DNA of 47,614 nucleotides from an uncultured Paracoccaceae bacterium (lineage in GTDB: Bacteria > Pseudomonadota > Alphaproteobacteria > Rhodobacterales > Rhodobacteraceae). The notes under the pieces were generated by a model. The model was not told the origin of the DNA. It was given only the letters and a program-made list of their open reading frames with translations, and searched no databases. Shown in pieces: positions 31,856-39,314 of this stretch. Numbering within the stretch: position 1 is the first letter of the stretch; the number at the start of each line of letters is the position of its first letter. A program made the position numbers and the translations under genes. The stretch is taken from assembly GCA_934500835.1 (NCBI GenBank), contig CAKSTR010000017.1, forward strand, positions 1 through 47,614, in the 5' to 3' direction.

Positions 31856-33043
31856 ATGCTTGGAATTCCCGCCGTCAAGGAAATCAGCCTCAAAACAGTG
31901 GTCGGCCTGCCGCCCTATGCCTCCGGCGAGGTGAAGTTCCGCAAGGGAATCAAGCAGACCGCCTTTCATCCGGTGATCGGCGCCAAGGCGGCGCTGCTGA
32001 AGGTGCATAACACCTTTCTGAAGCCTTACTACCTGTCCGACCTGCAATCGGAATACTGGGCGATGCGCAATGCCGCCGGCCTGTTCGACGTGACCGGCGA
32101 GGAGGCGATCGAGATCGCCGGGCCCGGCGCGCTGGAGCTGATGAACGAACTTCTGACCCGCGACATCCGCAAGGTAGCCGATGGGCAATGCATCTACGGC
32201 ATCATGTGCTACGACTACGGCGGGCTGGTCGAGGATGCCGTCGTGGTCCGCTTCAACGCCGAGAAGTTCTGGTGGATCGGCGGGCTTGGCTATTCCGAGC
32301 AGTGGATCTACCAGAATTCGCTGGGCCGCGATGTCACCGTCCGCAGCTTGCTGGACATCAAGGCCATCGCCTCGATCCAGGGGCCGAAATCGCGCGAGGT
32401 GCTGCAGAAGGTCTGCGGCACGGGCATCGCCGCCCTGCCCTTCTACCACATGGCGGAAACCACGGTCTGCGGCGTGCCCTGCGTGGTGACGCGCACCGGC
32501 TATACCGCCGAACTGGGCTACGAGATCTTCGTCGATCAGGATCGGGGCGAGAAGGTCTTCGCCGGACTCTGGGAGGCGTTGGAGCCGGCGGGCGGCAGGC
32601 TGTGCGGCAGCGGCGTGCTGGACCTGCGCCGGACCGAGGCGGGGCTGATCGACTTCTCGACTGACTTCGACTGGCATCACACCCCCTATGAGGTGGGCCT
32701 GGGCTGGATGCTGAACTTCCGCAAGGGCTTCTTCCACGGCGCCGAGGCGCTGTCGTCCGAGGCCGCGCGCAATCCCTCCCGCAGGCTGGCCGGGCTGCGG
32801 CTGCAGTCGGAGGGGCCGATACTCAAGGGTGATCCGGTCGTAGCGGAGGGCAGGACGGTCGGGGAGATCACCTCGGCCATCGTCTCGCCCACGCTGAAAG
32901 CTTCGATCGCCATCGCCATGCTCGCCACGCCCGCCGCGACGGTCGGGCAGAAGATCGAGGTCCTGTCGGGCGACGAGCGGGTGGCGGGCGAGGTGGTGCC
33001 GATGCCCTTCCTCGACCCCGAGCGCAAGCTTTCCAAGGTCTGA
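31856..33043 (+). CDS. GcvT-family folate-dependent demethylase-like protein (paralogue 2)
   Basis: A 395-residue T-protein-type enzyme, closely related to the divergent gene at 30452-31645. Shared blocks are LFDVTGEEAIEIAGPGALEL, KVADGQCIYGIMCYDYGGLV, IQGPKSREVLQKVCG, TRTGYTAELGYEIFV and the identical C-terminal 13 residues. The family accepts methyl groups from a demethylated substrate onto tetrahydrofolate. Differences between the paralogues in the barrel (for example CYDYGG against CHDHGG) suggest two successive or alternative methyl donors. GGAG lies 6 bases before the ATG. The SDR gene follows 32 bases downstream and the GMC oxidoreductase after that, forming one plus-strand operon. Confidence 0.83.
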   Translation: MLGIPAVKEISLKTVVGLPPYASGEVKFRKGIKQTAFHPVIGAKAALLKVHNTFLKPYYLSDLQSEYWAMRNAAGLFDVTGEEAIEIAGPGALELMNELLTRDIRKVADGQCIYGIMCYDYGGLVEDAVVVRFNAEKFWWIGGLGYSEQWIYQNSLGRDVTVRSLLDIKAIASIQGPKSREVLQKVCGTGIAALPFYHMAETTVCGVPCVVTRTGYTAELGYEIFVDQDRGEKVFAGLWEALEPAGGRLCGSGVLDLRRTEAGLIDFSTDFDWHHTPYEVGLGWMLNFRKGFFHGAEALSSEAARNPSRRLAGLRLQSEGPILKGDPVVAEGRTVGEITSAIVSPTLKASIAIAMLATPAATVGQKIEVLSGDERVAGEVVPMPFLDPERKLSKV

Positions 33044-33075
33044 CGGCATTCACGGAACGAAAGGGGGGAAGGCCG

Positions 33076-33900
33076 ATGGCGGCACAGGCAAGGTTCGACG
33101 GCAAGGTGGTGATCGTCTCCGGCGGGGCCGACGGCATGGGCAGCGCCTGCGTCGACCAACTGTCGGCCGAGGGCGCCCGCGTCTTCGCCCTGGACGTGAA
33201 GGAAGACATGGCGCGCGCTCGGGCCGAAAGGCTGACCGCCGCAGGCGGGCAAGTGGAGGCGCTGAAGGCCGATGTCATGGACGAGGCCGAGTTGCGCGGC
33301 GCCATCGCCGAGGTGCTGCACCGCACCGGCGGGCGGGTCGACTCGCTGATCATCGTCGCGGGGGGCAGCGCTTCGGGCCTCTGCGCCGACATCGACCCCG
33401 CGGTCTGGGACCGCCTCTACCGGCTGAACGTGCGCTCGACGCTGGTCGCCTGCCAGGCGGTGCTGCCGGCGATGCGCGCGCAGGGGGGCGGCAGCATCGT
33501 CACCATGGCCTCGATCTCGGGCCTGCGCGGCGACCCGGAATGGGCGCCCTACAATGCCGCCAAGGCCGCGATCATTTCGATGACGCAAAGTATGGCCTGG
33601 GAAGAAGGCCATCACGGCATCCGCGTCAACGCCATCTGCCCCGGCCCCATCGCATCGGAGCGGATGCTGGCCACGATCACCGAGGAGGAGCGGGCGGAAT
33701 ACCTCGACTCCACCGCGCTCGGCCGGATCGGCCGGGCCGAGGAACTGGCCGAGGCGATCCTGTTCCTCGCCTCGGACCAGGCCTCCTTCGTCACCGGGGC
33801 GGCGCTGGTGGCCGATGGCGGCCTGACCGCGCGGACCAGCCAGCCCACCCGCTTCTACCACCGCCGCCGCGCCGAGATGGCGGCGCGCGGGAAGGACTGA
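33076..33900 (+). CDS. short-chain dehydrogenase/reductase (paralogue 2)
   Basis: A 274-residue SDR with the cofactor motif SGGADGMG, DVK after strand 2, TMASISG and YNAAK as catalytic blocks, and NAICPGPIASERM. It is a paralogue of the SDR at 23603-24424, sharing the unusual cofactor motif and the C-terminal layout (VTGAALVADGGLTARTSQPT). The two copies sit in different operons of the same cluster, so they probably act on related alcohol or carbonyl intermediates. GGGGGAAGG precedes the ATG. It lies between GcvT paralogue 2 and the GMC oxidoreductase. Confidence 0.88.
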   Translation: MAAQARFDGKVVIVSGGADGMGSACVDQLSAEGARVFALDVKEDMARARAERLTAAGGQVEALKADVMDEAELRGAIAEVLHRTGGRVDSLIIVAGGSASGLCADIDPAVWDRLYRLNVRSTLVACQAVLPAMRAQGGGSIVTMASISGLRGDPEWAPYNAAKAAIISMTQSMAWEEGHHGIRVNAICPGPIASERMLATITEEERAEYLDSTALGRIGRAEELAEAILFLASDQASFVTGAALVADGGLTARTSQPTRFYHRRRAEMAARGKD

Positions 33901-33970
33901 CCCGCCCGCAGGGGGAAAGCAGGCTTCCGGCCCGCAGCGGCCGGCCCACCGTCAGGCCAGGGAAACCGGG

Positions 33971-35485
33971 ATGGAACAGCGCGAATTCGATTTCATCGTC
34001 GTGGGCGGGGGCGGGGCAGGAGCGGTCCTCGCCCGCCGCCTGGCGGAACTGACACCGCTGCAGGTCGGTCTGATCGAGGCCGGGCCAAGCGACGAGGGCC
34101 GCGCGGAGGTGCGGGACTTCCGGCGGTTCAAGGAGGTGAAGGAAGGCCCCCATGCGCGGCCGGTCCCGATCACGGCGCCTTCCGTTGGCAACGGCCGTTT
34201 CGCCTACCCGACCATCCGCCTTCTGGGCGGTTCCACCTCGCAGAACACCTGCATCTGGTTCCGCCCGCCCCGCTCGGACTTCGACGACTGGGTGGCCGCC
34301 GGCGCCGCGGGCTGGGGACCGGAAGAGACCGCAAGGCATTTCGAGGCGCTGGAAGGCCGCATCCACATCGAAAGCGTCGCTCCCGAGGGCGCGCCGCACG
34401 ACGCGCTGCGCGCCGCGGTGGCCGAACTCGGCTTTCCGAGGGTGGATTTCGCCAATCCAGCCTTCGGCGAAGGCCTGGGCCTCTACCGGATGAGCAAGCG
34501 CGGCACCGCCCGGGAATCCACCGCACAGGTGTTCCTGCGCCCGGCCGCCGCCCTGCCGCGCAACCTGACGGTCCTGACCGAGACCCCGATGACGCGGCTG
34601 CTGTTCGGCGATGAGCGCGCGGTGACCGGCATCGCCACGCCGCGCGGAGACATCCGCGCCCGGCGCGAGGTGATCCTGTGCTGCGGCGCCATCGACACGC
34701 CGAAGCTGCTGATGCTGTCGGGGATCGGCCCGGCCCGCCATCTTGCCGAATTCGGCATTGCTGTCCGCGCCGACCTTCCCGGTGTCGGCGCCCATCTCCT
34801 GGACCATCCCGCCGCCACGGTGAACGTGGCCTCGCGGCGGCCCGTCGCGCGGGACCCGCTGTGGAACTATTCCGGCGTCCTCTTCGCCCGGGTCGAAAGC
34901 CGCGACGCGCCCTGGCCCGACATCGAGATGCAGATCGGACCCGAGCTTTTCGAGCAGCAGACCGCGCCGGCCGGCTACCCCTCCGCCCCCGACGGGTTCA
35001 ACGTCTACATGAGTTGCAACCGGGCGCGCAGCAAAGGCAGCCTGCGCCTGCAAAGGCCGGATCCCGAGGCCCCTCCCCTGGTCGATCCCGCCTATTTCAC
35101 CGATCCCGACGGCTACGACCTGCGGGTGATGACCGAAGGCGTGCGCCTCTCGCGCAGGCTTTTCGCCGCCCGGGCGCTTGAGGGCTGGATCGGTGCGGAA
35201 CTCGCCCCCGGCGCCGATTGCCGGAGCGATGACGAGATCGCCGCCTATCTGCGCGAGACCGCCACCACCGGCTACCACCCCGCCGGCACCTGCCGCATGG
35301 GTAGGCCGGACGATCCGCGAGCCGTCGTCGGCCCGGACCTGCGCGTCAGGGCAGCCCGCGGCCTGCGCGTGGCCGATGCCTCGGTCATGCCGCACATGGT
35401 CAGCAACAACATCGCCGCAACCTGCATGATGATCGGACACAGGGCCGCCGAACTGGTCGCCACTGCATCGGAAGTGGTCGCATAA
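33971..35485 (+). CDS. GMC-family FAD oxidoreductase
   Basis: A 504-residue glucose-methanol-choline oxidoreductase. The FAD motif is at residues 8-26 (FIVVGGGGAGAVLARRLAE), the GMC loop GGSTSQN at 86-92 (usually GGSSxxN), and the C-terminal active-site stretch YHPAGTCRMG near residue 436 supplies the catalytic His, with VSNNIAAT near the second catalytic position. Family members oxidise primary alcohols such as choline. Here it may oxidise an alcohol left by the demethylation or lyase steps. The gene starts 70 bases after the SDR stop and closes this operon; the next gene has its own promoter. Confidence 0.88.
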   Translation: MEQREFDFIVVGGGGAGAVLARRLAELTPLQVGLIEAGPSDEGRAEVRDFRRFKEVKEGPHARPVPITAPSVGNGRFAYPTIRLLGGSTSQNTCIWFRPPRSDFDDWVAAGAAGWGPEETARHFEALEGRIHIESVAPEGAPHDALRAAVAELGFPRVDFANPAFGEGLGLYRMSKRGTARESTAQVFLRPAAALPRNLTVLTETPMTRLLFGDERAVTGIATPRGDIRARREVILCCGAIDTPKLLMLSGIGPARHLAEFGIAVRADLPGVGAHLLDHPAATVNVASRRPVARDPLWNYSGVLFARVESRDAPWPDIEMQIGPELFEQQTAPAGYPSAPDGFNVYMSCNRARSKGSLRLQRPDPEAPPLVDPAYFTDPDGYDLRVMTEGVRLSRRLFAARALEGWIGAELAPGADCRSDDEIAAYLRETATTGYHPAGTCRMGRPDDPRAVVGPDLRVRAARGLRVADASVMPHMVSNNIAATCMMIGHRAAELVATASEVVA

Positions 35486-35499
35486 GCCTGTTCTGTCCA

Positions 35500-35552
35500 A
35501 TTCTTCTTGCGGAATGTGCCAAATGAAGAGATACTATTTCACAAAATAGAAC
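35500..35552 (+). promoter_or_regulatory. promoter of the dpp-type operon with two candidate IclR operators
   Basis: TTGCGG (35507-35512) and GATACT (35530-35535) are spaced by 17 bases. ATTC-TTCTTGCG-GAAT (35500-35515) covers the -35, and TTTC-ACAAAATA-GAAC (35537-35552) covers the start region. The second is also inside CTATTT-CACA-AAATAG. The arrangement parallels the promoter at 29139-29181. Confidence 0.5.
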
Positions 35553-35637
35553 AAAATTCTCGACGGCCGACATGAAAGGGGACAGACGCGCTGCCGCGCC
35601 AGTCCCGGGAAGAACAGGACAGGAGAAGGATCCCGGA

Positions 35638-37227
35638 ATGACACCTCGGCAAGACACGGACGACAGGGAATATGCCTCAATCACCCGCCGCACCCTGATC
35701 CGGGGTGCCGGTGCATTGGGGTTCACCGCCGCCGCATCAGGGCTGCTGCTGCCGACGCGCGCAAGGGCCGCGACCAAGGGGGGCCATCTGAAGTTCGGCT
35801 GCTCGCACGGGATGACATCGGATTCGCTGGAGCCGGGGACCTATGCCCACGGGCTGGGGATCCTGATCTCCTACACCATCCATGCGAAACTGACCGTGGT
35901 CGCCCCCGACAACACCCTGCAGGGCGATCTGGCCGAAAGCTGGGAAGCCTCGGACGCGGCGAAGGTCTGGACCTTCAAGCTGCGCAATGCCCAGTTCCAT
36001 GACGGAACCCGGGTGACCGCGAACGATGTCATCGCCTCGATCAACCACCACCGCGGCGAGGCCAGCACCTCGAACGCCAAGACCGTGGTCTCCAACATCG
36101 CCGGGATCGAGGCACCCGACGATGCGACCGTCATCTTCTCGCTAAACGGCGGCGACGCCGACTTTCCCTTCATCCTGACCGATTACCAATTGGCGATCTG
36201 CAAGGCAAAGTCCGACGGCACCATCGCCTGGGAGGACGACGGCAGCCGCGCCGGCCCCTACAAGGTGGTGGAATTCGAGCCCGGCGTCCGCATCTCCTTC
36301 GCCAAGGCGGAGAATTACTGGAACCCGGATGTCGGCCATGTCGATACCGCCGAGGTGCTGGTCATCACCGATCCGACAGCGCGGCAGAACGCGCTGATGA
36401 CCGGAGAGGTCGACGTGATCGACCGGCCCGACATCCGAACCCTGGGGATGCTGAGCAGCGCGCCGGGCATCACCGTGGAAGAGGAGGCCGGCTTCCGCTT
36501 CTTCGGCTTCACCATGTTCTGCGACACCGCGCCCTTCGACAGCAACGATGTCCGGCTGGCGCTGAAATACGGGCTGGACCGCGAGGCGATGGTGAACGTC
36601 GCGCTTGGCGGGCACGGCACCATCGGCAACGACCACCCGATCACTCCGGCCTACCGCTATTACAACCCGGACATTCCCCAGCACAGCTACGATCCCGACC
36701 GCGCCGCCTTCCATCTGAAGGAGGCTGGGCTGGACGCGCTGACGGTCGATCTCTCCGCCTCCTCGGCCGCCTATGCCTCGGCCGTCGACTGCGCGGTCCT
36801 CTACCAGTCGCAGGCGGCCGCGGCGGGGATCAACATCAATGTCGTGAACGAGCCGGCCGACAGCTACTGGTCGAACGTCTGGCTGGTGAAGCCCTTCATC
36901 GCCACCGACTGGGGCGGCCGCCCGACCGAGGACCTGATGTTCTCGGTCGCCTATCAGGCCGGCGCGCCCTGGAACGACACCCGTTTCAACAATGAGCGCT
37001 TCGAGAAACTATTGGTCGAGGCCCGGGCCGAACTGGACGAGTCGCTGCGGCGCCAGATGTATGGCGAGATGCAGCAAATCGTGCATGATGAGGGCGGGCT
37101 GATCGCGGCGATGATACCGAACAGCATCTGGGCCTTCCGCGCGCGCGTCAGGCATGGCGAGGCCACCTCGAAGGCCTGGGAACTGGATGGCTGGCAGTTC
37201 ATTTCCCGCTGGTGGGTCGAAGACTGA
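35638..37227 (+). CDS. dipeptide/opine-type ABC transporter binding protein, Tat-exported
   Basis: A 529-residue family 5 solute-binding protein (peptides, opines, amino-acid derivatives). A twin-arginine signal covers residues 15 to about 44 (ITRRTLIRGAGALGF ... ARA-A), so it is folded in the cytoplasm before export. Family blocks are GDLAESWEASDAAKVWTFKLR, FHDGTRVTANDVIASINHH and the late VKPFIATDWGGRPTEDLMFS. The ATG at 35638 follows AGGAGAAGG; an earlier in-frame ATG at 35572 lacks a site and would bury the Tat motif. It heads an operon with two permeases and a fused ATPase. Its promoter carries candidate IclR operators, which links import to the catabolic genes. Confidence 0.9.
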   Translation: MTPRQDTDDREYASITRRTLIRGAGALGFTAAASGLLLPTRARAATKGGHLKFGCSHGMTSDSLEPGTYAHGLGILISYTIHAKLTVVAPDNTLQGDLAESWEASDAAKVWTFKLRNAQFHDGTRVTANDVIASINHHRGEASTSNAKTVVSNIAGIEAPDDATVIFSLNGGDADFPFILTDYQLAICKAKSDGTIAWEDDGSRAGPYKVVEFEPGVRISFAKAENYWNPDVGHVDTAEVLVITDPTARQNALMTGEVDVIDRPDIRTLGMLSSAPGITVEEEAGFRFFGFTMFCDTAPFDSNDVRLALKYGLDREAMVNVALGGHGTIGNDHPITPAYRYYNPDIPQHSYDPDRAAFHLKEAGLDALTVDLSASSAAYASAVDCAVLYQSQAAAAGININVVNEPADSYWSNVWLVKPFIATDWGGRPTEDLMFSVAYQAGAPWNDTRFNNERFEKLLVEARAELDESLRRQMYGEMQQIVHDEGGLIAAMIPNSIWAFRARVRHGEATSKAWELDGWQFISRWWVED

Positions 37228-37260
37228 CCCCCAGCACGGGCAGGTTACCCGAACGATGCC

Positions 37261-37289
37261 CGGCAGCGCCCCGCAAGGCGGCGCTGCCG
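37261..37289 (+). repeat. stable hairpin between binding-protein and permease genes
   Basis: CGGCAGCGCC and GGCGCTGCCG are perfect 10-base arms around nine bases, 33 bases after the binding-protein stop. Such hairpins commonly protect the binding-protein mRNA and lower expression of the permeases. There is no T-run, so full termination is unlikely. Confidence 0.6.
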
Positions 37290-37314
37290 CGACCAGGCGA
37301 CGGAAGGACGCTTC

Positions 37315-38418
37315 ATGACCGACGCACGGAAGATCGCGGGACGACCGGCCGACAGGGCACGGCAGGTCGCGCTCCGGCTGCTGGCGCGGACGATCCTCAA
37401 GCGGCTCGTCCTCGGGGTCGTGACCCTTCTTGCGATCTCGCTGGTCATCTACCTGTCGATCGAGGCGCTGCCGGGCGATTTCGCCCAGGCCATGCTGGGC
37501 CGGTCGGCCACGCCCGAGACGGTCGAGGCCTATCGCCAGGCCCTCGGTCTGGACCAGCCGGCGTTGCAGCGCTACCTGTCCTGGGTCGCCGGCATCGCGA
37601 CCGGCGATCTGGGCCATTCGCTGACCAGCCGCCCCGGCGCGATGCGCGAGGTCGCCGACATCATCGGGCCGCGGTTCTACAACACCTTCTTCCTGGCCGC
37701 CCTAACGGCGGTCTTCGCCGTCCCCATTGCCGTCGGCCTGGGCATCCTGACCGCGATCTACCGCGGTTCGGTCTTCGACCGGATGACCAACGCCATCACG
37801 CTAATGGCGATCTCGCTGCCCGAGTTCTTCATCGCCTACATCCTGTGCTATCTGGTGATCTCGAAGGACATGTTCGCGGCCAGCCAGCTGGGCCAGCTTC
37901 TGCCGGGATGGCTCAGCGCGGCGATCCAGACGGCGCTGAGCATTGTGCCTAGGCTGCCGACTCTTTCGGTGATCAACGAGACCACCCCCGTCGCCGAACA
38001 GATCTGGAAGCTGACGCTGCCCGCGCTGACCCTGTTCCTGGTGATCGCGGCGCATATGATGCGGATGACACGGGCGGTGCTGATCAACATCCTGGCCATG
38101 CCCTTCATCGAAATGGCGCGGCTGAAGGGCATCGCCCGGCTGCGCCTGGTGTTCCTGCACGCGCTGCCCAACGTCTGGGCGCCGATCGCCACGGTGGTGG
38201 CGCTCAACCTGGCCTATCTGATCGTGGGCGTCGTCGTGGTCGAGGTCGTCTTCGTCTATCCCGGCATCGGGCAGCTGATGGTCGATGCCGTGCGCTCGCG
38301 CGACGTGCCGGTGGTCCAGGCCTGCGCCCTGATCTTCGCCGGCACGTTCATCCTGCTGAACCTGATCGCCGACGTGATCGCCATCGTCACCAATCCGCGC
38401 CTGATGTATCCGAAATGA
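37315..38418 (+). CDS. dpp-type ABC transporter permease (DppB-like)
   Basis: A 367-residue inner-membrane permease with six predicted segments. The first segment and LPGDFAQAMLGRSATPE loop are typical of DppB/OppB, and the EAA loop is EMARLKGIARLRLVFLHALPN. It has an extended periplasmic stretch around residues 185-225. The ATG is 87 bases after the binding-protein stop, past a stable hairpin. Its stop overlaps the next gene by 4 bases (ATGA). Confidence 0.9.
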   Translation: MTDARKIAGRPADRARQVALRLLARTILKRLVLGVVTLLAISLVIYLSIEALPGDFAQAMLGRSATPETVEAYRQALGLDQPALQRYLSWVAGIATGDLGHSLTSRPGAMREVADIIGPRFYNTFFLAALTAVFAVPIAVGLGILTAIYRGSVFDRMTNAITLMAISLPEFFIAYILCYLVISKDMFAASQLGQLLPGWLSAAIQTALSIVPRLPTLSVINETTPVAEQIWKLTLPALTLFLVIAAHMMRMTRAVLINILAMPFIEMARLKGIARLRLVFLHALPNVWAPIATVVALNLAYLIVGVVVVEVVFVYPGIGQLMVDAVRSRDVPVVQACALIFAGTFILLNLIADVIAIVTNPRLMYPK

Positions 38419-39314
38419 ACCATACCCCGCCCTCCACGCCGTCCGCCGCGGCGGACGATCCGTTGCGGCAACGCCGCCTCTCGCGGCGCATCCTGAAGGA
38501 GCTGCGCAAGGCCCCGTTCTCGGCCTGGTTCGGCGGGATCGTCGTGCTCGCCTATCTCCTGACCGCGGTGCTGGCGTCCTGGCTCGCCCCCTATGGCGAG
38601 GCCGAGGTCGTCGGCACGCCCTATGCGGCCTGGGGCGCCGATTTCCTGCTGGGCACCGACCAGCTGGGCCGCGACATCCTGTCCCGGCTGATCTACGGCG
38701 CCCGCAACACCATCGGCATCGCGGTCGTCACCACCTGCCTCGCCTTCCTGATCGGCGGCACGCTGGGGCTTGTCGCGGCACTCCACAGCGGCTGGCTGGA
38801 CCAGTTGCTGTCGCGGATCGTCGACATCTTCATCTCCATCCCCAACCTCATCTTCGCGCTGCTGTTCCTTTCGGTCTTCGGCACCTCCATCCCGAACCTG
38901 ATCCTGACGCTTGCCTTCCTCGACGCCACGCGCGTGTTCCGGCTGACCCGGGCCGCTGCCGGCGACGTGGTGGTGATGGATTACATCCAGGTCGCCCGCC
39001 TGCGCGGCGAAACCACCTTCTGGCTGATGCGGCGCGAGATCCTGCCCAACATCCTGGCGCCGCTGACGGTCGAGTTCGGGATGCGCTTCTGCTTCGTGTT
39101 CCTCTCCATCGCCGCGCTGTCGTTCCTGGGCGTCGGCATCCAGCCCCCCACCGCCGACTGGGGGTCGATGGTGCGCGAGAACGCCGCCCTCATCTCCTAT
39201 GGCAACATCACCCCGCTCCTGCCCGCCGGAGCCATCGCGCTGCTGACCATCGCGGTCAACTTCGTGATCGACTGGGTGCTCTACCGGACAAGCGGTCTGC
39301 GCGATGAATTCTGA
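38415..39314 (+). CDS. dpp-type ABC transporter permease (DppC-like)
   Basis: A 299-residue permease. After a short cytoplasmic N-terminus comes the DppC hallmark GTDQLGRDILSRLIYGARNT near residue 80, then an EAA loop QVARLRGETTFWLMRREILPNILAPL-type block and LSFLGVGIQPPTADWGSM. It pairs with the DppB-like subunit, whose stop codon overlaps its start. The following ATPase gene starts 11 bases before its end. Confidence 0.92.
   Translation: MNHTPPSTPSAAADDPLRQRRLSRRILKELRKAPFSAWFGGIVVLAYLLTAVLASWLAPYGEAEVVGTPYAAWGADFLLGTDQLGRDILSRLIYGARNTIGIAVVTTCLAFLIGGTLGLVAALHSGWLDQLLSRIVDIFISIPNLIFALLFLSVFGTSIPNLILTLAFLDATRVFRLTRAAAGDVVVMDYIQVARLRGETTFWLMRREILPNILAPLTVEFGMRFCFVFLSIAALSFLGVGIQPPTADWGSMVRENAALISYGNITPLLPAGAIALLTIAVNFVIDWVLYRTSGLRDEF

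Noticed and set aside
30452..33043. Glycine cleavage system assignment for the GcvT-like pair
   Set aside because: No gcvH or gcvP genes and two divergent paralogues beside demethylases point to a catabolic demethylase role.
33791..35500. 569-codon minus-strand open frame
   Set aside because: Antisense to the GMC oxidoreductase; no domain recognisable.
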